Part shown: positions 11,960-24,737 of the stretch, piece after piece | Layout: the number at the start of each line of letters is the position of its first letter | How positions within the stretch are numbered: the first letter of the stretch is position 1 | NCBI RefSeq assembly: GCF_963169125.1 | Contig: NC_084794.1 | Location: 90,317,018 to 90,381,017 of the forward strand | DNA length: 64,000 bases | From: Humulus lupulus | Taxonomy: Eukaryota; Streptophyta; Magnoliopsida; Rosales; Cannabaceae | Reading direction: 5' to 3' | Notes under the pieces: model-generated | The model's input: only the letters and a program-made list of their open reading frames with translations | What the model was told of the DNA's origin: nothing | Databases searched by the model: none | Program-made: the position numbers and the translations under genes

Positions 11960-12980
11960 CTGAAATGCCAGAAAATCAACTAGCAAAGAAATATCAAAAT
12001 ATAAATAAGCATAATAGAAAACAAAATGAAGATTCAAACAAAGCTTGGGAACATCTGCAAGATGAAAACTAAAATAAATAAATAATATAACAAGTGAATG
12101 CAAATCCAATCCCATAACTATCATATAAACTATAACTTACCAAAGCTATAAATAAGAAAAGAGAATACAGTGCAGATAAAATCAAACTTGTCAAACAACT
12201 TGCTGCCATTAAGACATTATAGTTTTTCAGACAGTAGGGAGCAATGAAGACATAAAGTGTTTCATAACTTTCTTCATAAAGCAAGGCAAAGGCTTGATAC
12301 ATTACAAACATAATCAAGCAAAGTTTTTTTTTTCAAATAATAAAAAAAACAACTATATGTCCTTTACTGATATTAAAACAAGGAAATACAAATCAATGCA
12401 ACTTAATCTTAACTAGAGTTTATAAGAGCAAGCATATTCCTCTATTGTTGCTCTTTGCAACTACTTAGAAAATAATTCCCTTATATTGCTCTCTAAACAA
12501 CTTCAGAATAAAGGAAAAGCTAGAAGGAATCAAATAACTCAAGAAAATAAAAGGCCAAACAAGAAATTAGAATACACTCAAGCTGTATATTATAACAACT
12601 CAATGACTAAGAAACAAAATAAAATAACTCTAAAAATATACCAATTCAGAGAAATAAACAAGAGATAACCACTATAAATTCCAGCTACCTGAGTTAGCAA
12701 ATAGACATATATACACATTCATCAAATTAAACTGCAACAATCATAAAAAGCACAACCTTTTATTTACTCTCTTGCCAACTAAACTATGAAAAAGAAACAA
12801 CAAGGTTTGTACATGAAACAAAGAAAGTTCAAAGAAAAGTCCAGAAAAAAGAGCTAACAGTATGAATGCAGTCCCAATGGAGTGACTAATAAACCTCTTT
12901 TAATATGTGGACGGAAAGAGAGGCATACTTGGTTTCAAATATGTATCCAAGGAAAAAGAGTCCATTCCAGAGTTGTCTGA

Positions 12981-15900
12981 TTATTTTGTAGGCAACCCTG
13001 TATTAACACAAGTAATTAAGTCAAAGATAAACAATCCGTATAAGCCCATGCCAAAGATCAACATGACAGTCCCAGCAAGATAAACATCTGTGTCATTGGA
13101 TTACATTATTAGCAAAAGAAGCTCGTAATGAGAAAAAGATAAGACCAGAAAACAAGGGAATGAGACAGTTTTCTGTTCAAATATCAGTCCTCCAATAAAC
13201 CATTTGGATCAAAAGAGTGGCACAATTACATTGTTTTTTAGCTCTGTAATAATCAGTTGTAACAAGTCTTGGGAGTTGTAATAGTGTGTGTGTGTGTGTT
13301 TTAGTACATAATTGCATACACATTGAGAGAAGGAAAGAACTGATGAAAAGTTACCAATTGCTTCAACTAGCCGCAGAACCATTTGTTCAGCGTGAATCCC
13401 TTTAACACAGCTACTCCAGTAAACTTTATATGCATCAACAATATAAATGCAACCCTACAAAGATTGAATTTAGTCTGAGTATTCATGTACTATATATAGT
13501 ACCAAATACACTTATGTTCATCACTATAACTTATACTTAAATATAACTAAAATGAATTGAATAATGGCTATGGTATTTCAATAATTTTGTAGAGAAGAGA
13601 AATTACATTGAGAAAGCACAAGAGGGAACCAGCCAATGAACCTGCAACTACAAAAAGTGCCAAAAATCAGAAGTCGAAAATCACTTGCCCAACAGCAAAA
13701 GAGTCAGAAATTCTTTTCATTTTCAACATGGTTCATAACCCATTTGAGTATACTATTTTCTAGTTTTATTTCCAAAGATTCAAGCTTTAATTATCATGAC
13801 AATCGACTAAAATTTAAACAATTTCATAATTGCCAAACCCAAATCTCATAATTTCATTTAGTTTCTTCCACATGTAGTAGTGACCCTTCACTACAAAACC
13901 CCCAAAAGAACTTAACTTTATTGTCAGGACCACATTACAATATGCAAACAAAAACAAATTATAAACACACAAAAGGCACCAGCAATTATGTTATTAAAAT
14001 AATAAGTTACCATCAATTAGAAGCTGCATGAACAAGACAAACAAAATTCAAGAAACATATCATGTATAGCTAGATGCATATTACCATATAACATGCACCC
14101 AAATGCATATTACCATATATAATACTTGGCTTTTATTGATTTTGTTTTTCTCAATAAAAGGAAAAGAAAACTGTGACTACACTTTGTTCATGGAAATTGT
14201 TACGTACATGGAAATTGAATAGAGTACTGCATAAAAATAATATATTACACTCAAAAAGCAACAAAACCAGAGATAAGAGAAAACTTCACTTCTTAATTAG
14301 CTAGCATAAATGGAGTTAACAGTGTTCATAGAACAACAAGTGGCCACAGTACTCTAAATTTCAATCATATGGTTCCAATTCTATGCGAAGCAAAGAATTC
14401 AAGATAAAAAAATAAATATAAAAAGTAACATACAATAAAAAAATCCAACCTTGTATGCTTCTTGGTATTCCTCAACCTGGAATGAAAAACAATTTGAAGA
14501 AAAATGAAAAACAAAAAGAATGAAAGAACACTAAGAAAAAATAAATACAAATTTCCCACCTCTTCTCCAATCAAGAGGACCTTAAGATCAACAACATTTC
14601 CTCATCAAGTACACAATCGTCTCTCACTGTCAGCTGCTTATATTATTATTTCAAGAAAAAAAAATTAATTGTTAGCTTTCCTTGAAATGCACAGTATATC
14701 ATTTAGTAGAATGATGAATAATAAAAAAACATACAATTTTCTAATTCAAGAAAACAGCACCTACTAGAAAGAAGAGTATTGCAAACTCTCAAAATATAAT
14801 TAGATTAGCAGATTAATATCAATCACTTGAAACTTTAAACAATGACCCAGTAGCCTTGCCCAAAGACACGTTTCCTTTTCCATTAGTTCTATCTTTCTTT
14901 TATTGTATTTGGAAGAGTGGGGATGGTATTACTTGCCTCAATCTTCCAAATAAAAAGAGGTACTATAATTAATGTGCTTTTGGAATTTGAAATTGAAAAT
15001 TGACAACTCTTTTTGCTAGCTAGCTATCCTTTTTAATATAGATAGCATATATATCATAAATTTTGGAAAAAACTAATAAATTAGAACACATGCTAATATA
15101 TGCAAATTATATTATTATACTATCAGAGCCAAAAAAAATGAAATAATGCTTGAGAAAAATAATTAGAATGATAAGAAGCCCTGATATATTCACCTGTAAC
15201 AATGCTATACAAATGATCATCTAAACATATCACTAAACTTTGCTACTGATAAGTTCAGTGATCATGTAGGTCATGTTCTGTGAAACTAAAAAGGATTGGT
15301 GAAAGAAGTGACCTTACAGTTTTCATTGACTTCTTCCCAAGTGTTGATCTTGTAAACTTATTCATTCCTTGACATTGAGTCTTTTCTTTCCTTACTCATG
15401 CCTTCTTTCCTCTGTAAATATACCATACACACCATCAAATCCATTATGGCAAAAAGATGAGATTTCATAAAGAAATAAATTATACCATATGATTATTTTA
15501 CCTTCCATAATTTTGTGATATTCTACAATATTTTTTGTGCTAGACTCTTTCTGTCCTGCCTCCTTTGCTTTAGCTGCTTCTGGAGGAAAAGCTGGGCCTT
15601 CAGAGGATATTGGGTGGAAATAGTGAACATCTACTACATGCTTATAACAATTCGAAGATAGGTGAGGCGGTTACAACAAAAACATTGAATAAATGTTAAA
15701 AATTCATGTATAAAAAAGATAAGGGGCAATATTCAATAACAATGTAATGGTTGCACCCTTTGGCGAAAGAAAATTTCACATAAATTTATTACAACTGGGC
15801 ATCAATGAAAATTAGCTGCAAAACTTAATTTTAGAAAGGGAAAAAGTTGAATGAAATATCTTGAATCAACTACAGAAGACATCAATCTTGGACATTGTAA

Positions 15901-18035
15901 TTTAATCATGAATCTTCTTATGAAAATGGTTGTTCAACATCTGTATTATGATGAGTTTACAATCACACACAAAGCAAATGTATAAGACAGATGGAGAATT
16001 GACAAGTATAGTCTATGTTTTTATTAGAATTACTCCCAATCAGCCAAAGAACCCCCAGGTTTTCGAAAGCCAATCTCTCCAATCCACTCTAAAATTTTCC
16101 CAACAACCTCTGAAAAACCTGATCCTTTCCTATTTAAATCTCACCCCAAGTTTCTTGTCATTATCTAGTCCTTGGACCAAGAGACATCACTGAAGTGCTC
16201 ATCCTAACTAAGCAAAACCAACAAATTTTATTATGTGTAGGCTGTTTCATCCCAAATTACAATTATTTTGTAATGCTGGACTAGGTATGGTAACAAGCAA
16301 ATCATAGAGAAGCATGCATTTTTTATGATTCTTGGTGAACTTTACAAATCTAGTACTCATAACTGTTATTTATTGCTAATGAACATGCTAAGCATATAGG
16401 CTAATGAACATGCTGAGAATAAAGGTTATTCCCAAAAGTAACTTGTGAATTAGAGTAGTAAAGTACAATGTTGGTTAAATAGTTAGATTGAGAAAAGGTT
16501 ACTCAAGGGAAAATAAAGATTGAGAAGGTACCAACAGAAGAAAATCCTTCAGATATGGGAACAAAGGTGTTACCTCTTAGTAAGATTAACTATCACGACT
16601 TAGTTTCTTAGTAGTCATTGCCAATGAATCGCGTTCATTAGAGAGTTTCATCTGCATAAAACAATACGCAAAAAAGTTACCCACAACTCTTAGTATGTAT
16701 ATTAAAAAAAGAGTGAGTGGAAAAAAAAAAAGAAAAAAAACACCCATCATTTGTACCTCTATAATAATTATATATAATTGCAGAAACATAGAACCATGAA
16801 TGGATATCATTTTATCACGTACAGTCAATTCTGTCAATTTCCTAGTTCCCCTGCCATGATTCATCATAAATGTTTCTACATGAGTCATGTACTTTAAAAG
16901 TAAAATCTATAACTAATACCAGAAAAAGAAATGTGAAACACTCAATAATGTCCACACAGAGAAAAAAAACATAGATTGAATTACACAAGGAAAACATTAT
17001 TGTTAATTAGAAGAAAACTCATAACATTTAGTATCAACGTTCCTTTTGCCCCATTCTCTAGCTCTGTTGGACCAGAAGCTTCTACAATCAATCCAGTACG
17101 ATGAGTATAAAAAAGATTACTTGTCAGTTTTCTCTCTCTCTCTTTTTTTTATTCTTGAGTGATCCGTCATCACTGGGATCAGAACATACAACTTCTTCTA
17201 CTGCTTATCAAGTAGATGTACTTTTCACTTTATTTATCTTTTATTTGTTCAACCTTAACTCCTTCGGAGGCTGGAGAAACTAGCAATTTGCTAAGTAGAT
17301 TCCCACAAGAAAAAAAAACTGCAAACCTCACAAGAGCAAATCATGACCCTAACCACATGTTTACTGATATGGTTTAGTCTTATAGATGTGAATGGATTAT
17401 ATATAACTCATTACACTAAATTTATATGTATAGTATACTAGATAGATTCATTATACCAGTTGTATGGACATGGACAGAGTGTAAGATTTTATGTTAAATT
17501 TGATCACACCATAAAATTTGTCTTAGTGTCAAATTCACATGACTAATTGTTATACTTTTGGTCAAACACAGAGTAAAACTTTCTATTCATGAATTTTCTT
17601 GGTTAGAGTAACCAAATTGAAAAGAAAAGGTGTGTACCTTGATGAAGCAGAGAATGGAGCCAATTAAAGAGCCCAACACCCCAAGTAGCGCCATGAACCG
17701 ACATCGATAAATAAGCTGCATGAGGGTTGAAGAAGACGAATAAAAAAAATGTTTTCTTTCTTTTTCTTGTTTTTGTAATAAAAAAGAAAAAGGTTGAAAA
17801 TGTGAACCTTCTCTATGTTTTACTCATACACTTGGGCTTTAGAATAGGGTTCGGAGTAAAGTGCCAGTGAGGAAGAGCGGGCGGATGCAGGAGGAAGTAG
17901 GTGGTGCCGGGGCAAAGGTCTGTAGCGGAAATTGGAAAATCTGAGAGCATGGGAGTGAGAAACCCTAGCCATGGATGATGGGAACAAAGGCGATGAATTT
18001 GGGAGTCGAATCAGGCTGAGACTGAGGCTCATCAT
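12981..18035 (-). pseudogene. Captured UPF0114-family (plastid-targeted membrane protein) gene fragment
   Basis: Four exon-like blocks with GT...AG borders lie in order on the minus strand. Block 17824-18035 starts MMSLSLSLIRLPNSSPL, Ser/Arg-rich and like a chloroplast transit peptide (an alternative ATG is at 18062). Block 17638-17715 encodes LIYRCRFMALLGVLGSLIG. Block 13355-13454 encodes GCIYIVDAYKVYWSSCVKG. Block 12981-13087 encodes VYLAGTVMLIFGMGLYGLF and ends at a stop. The last three match the conserved core of plant UPF0114 proteins (RCRF, VEAIDVYL) in the correct order. Blocks 3 and 4 join in frame through a split Asp codon, and block 2 to 3 is phase 0. Block 1 to 2 as I read it is out of frame, and the family's C-terminal part was not found, so this is probably a truncated capture. 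Intron 2 (about 4.2 kb) holds other sequence. A pyrimidine-rich leader precedes block 1. Function of the family is unknown. Confidence 0.75.
15502..16651 (-). other. Further exon-like pieces in CACTA element
   Basis: Block 15502-15633 reads VHYFHPISSEGPAFPPEAA and is followed by a GTAAAA donor. Block 16586-16651 reads MKLSNERDSLAMTTKKLSRD after a TGCAG acceptor, a charged, coiled-coil-like segment. Both lie inside the long second intron of the UPF0114 fragment and do not belong to that family. They may come from one or more other captured genes. I cannot assign them. Confidence 0.3.
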
Positions 18036-18513
18036 GATTGTTGTCCGGCGTTCTGAAAACATAGAATCGACAAGATGACTAGCAGGTAGAATCTGTGGAA
18101 CTCCATCGTAGAGAGATGGATGGAAACTGCAAGAATGGGGATTTTTCTGATCTATGGCTCTGCTAGAAGGATGATGAGTTAGGGGCGAGTCGGAAATTTC
18201 TCAACGCTACTAATCGGTGTGGTGTGCTCCAGCAGCTTGCGTGAAGCAGAGAGAGCCGAGAGCCTAAGTGTGAAAGAGACTGAGAGTAAGGAGAGAGAGG
18301 AAAATAGGAGAGATAAGAGGAATTAGATAAATTTCTGTATTTAATTGTTTTTTTTTCTTCTCGGGTTAGATCTAAGACTTTCATTTGGCGCCTAGTTCCA
18401 AATAGTTCCGCGCCTAAACAATTCAATGTTATTTTTTTATGTGAGAATTAATAGCGCTTCTTAATAAACGTAAGATTTTAGTGTAACATATAGTTAAAAA
18501 TGTTGTAGTGTAG

Positions 18514-21437
18514 TATAGATTGCCAAAGGAAAATGGTAATCTTTAAATCTGAGGGAGAAGAATAGTTCATTTTTATGAGAGACACATTAGGACTTTGAAC
18601 GCTTTTAATTTCGTCATTGAAAGTGTAAATGATGATCCGCAAGGGAAGTCAGACGTACTTGGCCAGTATTGTCGATACCCCACGGGAAACACAACTTAAA
18701 TCGGAGAATGTCCACATAGTTTGTGAATTTTCAGAAATGTTTCTAGAGGACCTAACCAAATTACCTCCAGATTGAGAAATTGAAGGATCCTTATCGAACG
18801 ACGCCATTGGAACTAAAAGAACTGAAGATTCAACTCACCTTGGGGCGCACCGGTGTTGTTCGTTAAAAAAAAGGATGAGAGTATGCATATGTGTATCGAC
18901 TATAGAGAACTAAATAAGGTCACCATAAATAATAAGTATCCATTTTCTAGGATCGTTGATATGTTGTACTAGCTTCAAGGCGCTTATGTATTCTCTAAGA
19001 TTGATCTACGGTCTGGATACCATCAGTTGAAGGTGTGAGGAGAAGACATTCCCCAGATGGCATTGTAAGCATGATATGGACATTACGAATTCTTGATGGT
19101 GTCATTTGGATTGACCAATGCTCTAGCTGCTTTTATAGAGTTGATGAATTGAGTATTCAAGGATTATTTGGACAAGTTCGTGGTAGTTTTTATTGATAAT
19201 ATCCTAGTATACTCAAATTCGGAGGCAGAGCATGAAGAACATCTCAGGTTGACAAGGTTAAGGGAACATCGGTTGTTTGCAAAATTCAAGAAGTGTGAAT
19301 TTTGGTTAGAGAAGGTTGCCTTCTTAGGCCATATAATATCAGAAGACGATGTGGGAGTTGATTAAGCTAAGGTTGATGTTGTTAGAGATTGGCTGAAGCC
19401 TAATAATGCAACTAAAGTAAGAAGTTTCTTACGATTGGCAGGGTAGTATCGAAGATTTGTTGAAGGATTTTCGAAGATAGCAACACCCTAACCAACTTGA
19501 CGGGCAAGCAACAAAATTACATGGAATGACGAATGTGAAGGTAGCTTCCAGACGTTGAAAGATAAGTTAATATTGGCAGTAGTGTTATGTGTACCGACAA
19601 ACAAGGATAAGTTTATGGTCTATTGTGATGCTTCTGAATAAGAGTTGGGATGCGTGCTGATGCAGAAAGATATGTTGGTAGCCTATGCCTCTAGACAGCT
19701 AAAGGAGTACGAACAGAGGTATCCCACTCATGATATAGAGTTGGCAATAATATTGCTCACGCTAAAAATATGGTGGCATTACATATATGGAGAAACGTGT
19801 GAGATATATACCAACCATAAGAGCCTTAAGTACTTCTTTAGGCAAAAATAATTAAATATTAGGCAAAGGAGGTGGCTAAAAGTGGTGAAAGATTATGACT
19901 GTTAGATTCTTTATCGCCTAGGTAAAGCTAATGTAGTGGTAGATGCTCTTAGAAGGTGCAATAATGGAAGCTTGTCTGCATTGATAGGCATAGAGAAACC
20001 ACTTCAGCAAGAGATCATAACAGCTGGGATAGAGATAGCGATAGGAAAATTAACAAATCTCACATTACAATCAACCTTGATAAAGTACATAAGAGAGAAA
20101 CAAGGTAAATATGATGCTCAACTCAAGCGAAAGGCCTTGCTATAAGATAGGGAGGACAATGAGTTCACTATGTCTGAAGGGGAATTGCTTCATTACAAAG
20201 CACGTGTGTGTGTGCTGAACGATGAAGAATGAAAGTTTAGTATAATTCAAGAAGCACACACTACGTCGAATTCCTTGCATTCAAAGGCTACCAAAATGTA
20301 CAATGATTTGAATGGCTTATACTGGTGGCAATGAATAAAGAAGGACATAACCGAATATGTAGCTAAGTGTCTTACCTGTCAACAAGTAAAGGCTAAGCAT
20401 TAAAGACCCGTTGGAATTTTACAACCCTTAGAGGTTTCCGAATGGAAGTGGGAAGATATAGCCATGGATTTTGTGGTAAGGTTACCTAGGAAGACAAGGC
20501 AGTGCAATTCAATATGGGTGGTGATCGACAGATTCACCAAATCAATTCATTTTCTGCTAGTCAAGACCACTTACACGGGTGAACAATATGCAAAATTGTA
20601 TGTAAGTGAAATAGTGCAACTGTGTTCACTTCTAAGTTTTGGGAAAGTTTGCAACAAGCTATGGCTATGAATCTGAAGTTTAGTACTGCATTTCATCCTC
20701 AAACAAATGGTCAATCCGAGTATAATATTCAAATTCTGGAAGACATGTTAAGGGCCTGTATTTTGGATTTCTTAGGGTCTTGGAGTAAGTATTTACCACT
20801 ACTAGAATTCCCTTATAATAATAATTATCAATCTACTATAGGGATGACACCCTATGAGATGTCGTACAGACGGAAATGCAGATCACCCTTACACTGAGAT
20901 GAGGTAGGGTAAAGGAAAAATTTGGGTTCGGAAGTAGCAAGAGAGGCTAGTGATGCAGTGAAGAAAAAAGGGAAGTGAATGTTAACCACACAAAATTGAC
21001 AAAAGAGTTATGCTGACCCTAAGCAAAGAGACATTGTGTTCGATGTAGGTGACCAAGTTTTCTGAGAATTTTGCCTATGAAGGGTGTTATGCACTTCAAA
21101 AAGAAAGGAAAGATGAACCCCTACTATATTGGTGTTTTTGAGATTTTGGACAAGGTGGGACAAGTGGCCTACCGATTGGCACTACCACCAGCTTTGGCCG
21201 AGATGCGTAATGTGTTCCACATCTCCATGTTGAGAAAATATGTGCCAGGACCTTATCACATGCTGAACTATAAGGCATTGCAATTGAAGCAAGACTTGAG
21301 TTATGACGAGCAGCCTATACGCATTCTAGAAACAAGAATTAAAGAGCTGGTGTCCAAAAGAGGACATGAAGGAATGATACCCGGAATTTTTCGGTAAATA
21401 AAATTTTGAGGACAAAATTTCTTTTAGTGGGGGATAT
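18514..21437 (+). pseudogene. Gypsy element C: reverse transcriptase, RNase H and integrase remains
   Basis: It resumes right after the CACTA target duplication with IDCQRKMVIFKSEGEE. Recognisable are reverse transcriptase ([24 protein letters not shown], then FIDNILVYS where FIDD is expected, so a catalytic Asp is lost), RNase H ([22 protein letters not shown]), integrase (CLTCQQVKAKH, AMDFVVRLP, AFHPQTNGQSE) and the GPY/F-like end (VGQVAYRLALPPAL, FHISMLRKYVPG) up to about 21397. Stops and shifts occur every few dozen codons. The polypurine region AGTGGGGGATAT precedes the 3' LTR at 21438. It is the same lineage as the element at 52-61.7 kb but much older. Confidence 0.9.
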
Positions 21438-21835
21438 TGTAATACCCGGTTTAATTTTATTATTTTTCCTTTGGTGAAATGATCGCTTAGAAAGAGAATT
21501 TTTTTTATCTTGAATAAATAAGTTAGTTATTATATTAGCTAAATAAATATAATTTAGAGATATTATATTTATTAGTCTTTATTTGCAAATGAAGACTATA
21601 ACTCTGAATGCATTATTGTATGGATTTCAGTTAAGAATAGAATTGTCTTTTGGCTTAGCTTAATAACTTGGCAATTAAAGAGAATTTTCTTGAAGACATT
21701 CCTTGGTGTAAATAGAGAGGATTTCGTCGAAACATAGAAAAGGTAGCTTGACTAGCAAGTATTTTCCTTTTTGAGGAGATTTTGTCTTTTGAGTAAGTTT
21801 GCAAGTGTATACAATTGATTTAACAAGAAAGGGAA
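21438..21835 (+). mobile_element. Start of Gypsy element C 3' LTR
   Basis: TGTAATACCCGG follows the polypurine tract directly, as expected for the start of a 3' LTR. The LTR's own end is not found. By about 21.84-21.86 kb the sequence becomes similar to the 3' half of Copia LTRs. The junction position is approximate. Confidence 0.55.
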
Positions 21836-22462
21836 TAAACTTGGGGAGCGCAACATGTGCTACACGCCAGGGTTTAAAATTGCAAATTTGAATCATTAAA
21901 ATGTTTGAGTTATAAGTTTGACTCATTCTTTAATTTATTTATTAATTATTTAAAAAGATATTTTGATTTGATTAAAATATTTATTAAGTTAATAAAACAT
22001 AAACCTAATCAGTTTTTATATATAGAATATATTTTTGATATTTTCTAGGTTATCAAACACAAAAGATGTGATACATAAGAAAAGCCAAAAAAATATAGCA
22101 ATACTTTTATCTCATCTTTTATCATTCTCTTAGCCTTCTCATTCTCAAACTCTCTTGATCTCATGTGTTAAGTACATCAAGAGACAAAAAATTATCCTAT
22201 ACATACTACATGCTCATATACATCCTAGTGTGTTAAAGGTTGACATGGAAGATCGTGATGTGGATCTCATAACATTTCTTGGATTGGATATTCGTTTATT
22301 TATAATAAAAGATAGTAAGTACACTTGATAGGCTACAAGAGGTGTGAATCTATCTTTTAAGTTCATGATTTAATTTATATATATTGATCCTAGCTAATTA
22401 TTAAAATTAAATTTTAAAACACATTTCGCTGCACACCCTGATTTACGCATTTAATACCAACA
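21836..22462 (+). mobile_element. 3' part of a Copia LTR
   Basis: Words such as GATCTCATGTGTT, CACTTGATAGGCT and CATTTCGCTGCACAC occur in the same order and spacing as GATCTCATGTGTT, CACTTGATAGGCT and CATTCCGCTGCGCAC in the Copia solo LTR at 41652-43516. It ends ACCAACA at 22462 and is followed by LINE coding sequence. The 5' half of the LTR is missing. Confidence 0.6.
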
Positions 22463-22818
22463 CCTTTTTCACTGGAGAAAATTAAAGATTAAGTTTTCTC
22501 TATGCTTGTAGACAAAACTCTAGGTCTGAATGGCATGAGTGCATTATTTTACTAAGAAAATTGGGATATTGTGGGTCCTCTAGTTTCAAAAACAATTCTG
22601 GATTGGATTTGTCTATCATTAACTCCACCATTGTCACCCTGATTCCAAAAGTGAAATTTTTTGTTTCTACTAGTGAATTTCAACCAATAAGTCGATGCAA
22701 CGTTCTTTATAAATTTACTTCTAAGGTCATAATTAATAGATTAAAACATTTTCTCTCATCAATCATTAACATTTCTCAGTGTGCTTTTGTTTCAGGAAGA
22801 CTCATTATGGACAATGCA

Positions 22819-24737
22819 TGTAGAGTCCAAGAACTTTACTTAGCTAATTGTTTAGTAGTATTATAGTATGTTTAGTATTATCTTTGTAACTGTGGATTTT
22901 TAGTTCAGACCGGGAATTATTTGGACACTCATAGTAGTACTTATAGATTTTCTAAGTTTAATCTATAGTTTAAGAATATTAAGTATAACCTAAGGTTTGA
23001 TTAATGTGACTGATATTAAGGATTATATTTATTATACTATAAGGTTTAGATATCAACCAATAGGATTTTAAGCACATGTTATGAATGGTGATTAATGATT
23101 AAGTATTTTTGAGGATTAAATTTAATAAGGAGTAAAGTTTGAATGTTATAGGGTCAGTCAACAACTTTGAATACGTTGAGGGCTTAGTCAAGGCTGTTTA
23201 CTCCATTCAAACTTAGCTAAAAATGCGTAATTTCGTGTTTAAATATTCAGCGTGTGCCGATATATCGCAGCTATAGGGGGCGATATATCGCAGCACGTAG
23301 ATACGGAAAACACGAGACGATGCACGGTTGCCTCGGGCATACTGGCCCAGGCGATATATCGCCTACAGGGGGCGATATATCGCCTCCTCTAGTATAAATT
23401 CAAACACTTTTGAATTCTTTTCCTTTCAGCCATTCAAACTCCTCCATAAGTCCAGCATCTTTTGAACGAGTCTTCAGCCTCTGCTGAACGATTATTCAAA
23501 TGATTTTCACCTAAAAAGCCATTATTTTTATTCAAGTAAAATCAAGATATTTTCATTCCCAAACTCTATAAATAGGACCTAGTACCCAGCCATTATTCAC
23601 CTCTTACTCTAAGTTCAGAAGCTGCTAGTGCTAAGTGAGTGTGAGAGTGTAAACACCTGGTTTGGGAAAATCATAAGCTTAAACATCATAAGCTTATCAA
23701 ACACTTTGGGAAGTGAGGTTCGTTAGTATTTCGGTTGTGGTTAGATTGGTCTTGCAAGTCTTTGAGGTAAACCCGAAACTCTATTTCATTTGTTTCATGT
23801 TATTTTCTTTCTCAAAGCCTTCTACTCAGTCCCCTAACCTCATTCCTATTTTGGTTAGGGAATCCAAGTTCTTAAGCACATAAGTTGTGGTAAGCATATT
23901 TCTCAATGGTTTAGTCTTCCTATTCATTTTCATTTCTTCTTCTTAAGACTCACTCTTTCTCATATGGTTTTAGGAGTGTTCCAAAAGTCCCAACTCAGTC
24001 CATCATATCTCGGTAACTTTGGTAAGGAAAATAGGATAGAATCTATATGTGTATTGCTTATGTTATCTTATGTGTTATGATATGAAATATGATATGTTAT
24101 GAATATGTTATGAATGTGTATGTTTGTAGGCTTGGGCTTATGCCCTATTTGACTAACAAGACCCCAAAAAGATTATGGGAATATGCCTACTTAGCTAGTA
24201 GGACCCCACTAATCTCATGGGCATAAGCTTGTTTAGTCTATGGGACCCCAAGCAATAATGGCCATTATAATAAGTGTATGTATTAAGTGTTATGATATGT
24301 CTTTACGTTTATTATGAAATTTATGTTTATGACTATGTGTTAGATTTTCCTTGCTGGGCATTAGGCTCATTCCTTTCTGTTTTATGTGCAGGAAAATAAG
24401 CTTTAGAGGCGGTAAGATTCGTGACGCTTAGAGGATGTGTATCGATGGTGAATGGAGTCAAGGGGCCGAGCGTTATTCGATTCGAGGATGTAGTCTCATT
24501 TTACCTTTTTTATGGTTTTACATGTATTTTCCGCATTTTCTATGTAACTCTTTTCACTTTAAGTTATTTTTGTTTTAAAGACAATGGGTACCCATATCCT
24601 ACTTAATTTTATGAAAGTAACCTTTGTTTCTACAAGTTTATAATAAATTATGGTATTTTCACAAATGTATGTTTTAGTAAGAATTTGTATGTATAGTTCG
24701 ATAATGGTCCAAGAGTCTAGATTAGTGGGTCATTACA
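22819..24737 (+). mobile_element. Solo LTR of the Tekay family found at 52-61.7 kb
   Basis: It runs TGTAGAGTCC to GGGTCATTACA (1919 bp), with an exact 5-bp duplication ATGCA on both sides (22814-22818, 24738-24742). It is the same sequence family as the 1902-bp LTRs at 52092 and 59800 in inverted orientation, including four CGATATATCG boxes (23258, 23281, 23352, 23373). The LINE frame is interrupted at GRLIMDNA and resumes after it. Loss of the internal region is the usual result of LTR-LTR recombination. Confidence 0.93.
23566..23576 (+). promoter_or_regulatory. TATA box of solo Tekay LTR
   Basis: CTATAAATAGG lies about 185-310 bp downstream of the CGATATATCG cluster. The same motif is at 53245-53255 and 60953-60963 (minus strand) in the two LTRs of the complete element. 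Confidence 0.55.

Larger units (their letters stand above)
10487..18510. mobile_element. CACTA (En/Spm-type) transposon carrying host gene exons
   Basis: The left end is CACTACAAGAAAAA and the right end TTGTAGTG. The terminal inverted repeat matches perfectly over 8 bp (CACTACAA) and then diverges. It is flanked by an exact 3-bp TAG duplication (10484-10486, 18511-18513), and the interrupted Gypsy reading continues on both sides. Subterminal zones are rich in TGTTAT/ATAACA words. I recognise no TNP2-type transposase in its 8024 bp, so it is probably non-autonomous. It carries UPF0114 exons on the minus strand and several unidentified exon-like pieces. A TG microsatellite is at about 13287-13303. 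Confidence 0.9.

Noticed and set aside
17101..17283. 60-codon plus-strand frame in the CACTA element
   Set aside because: Low-complexity Ser/Leu/Phe run opposite the captured-gene strand, with no splice or family support.
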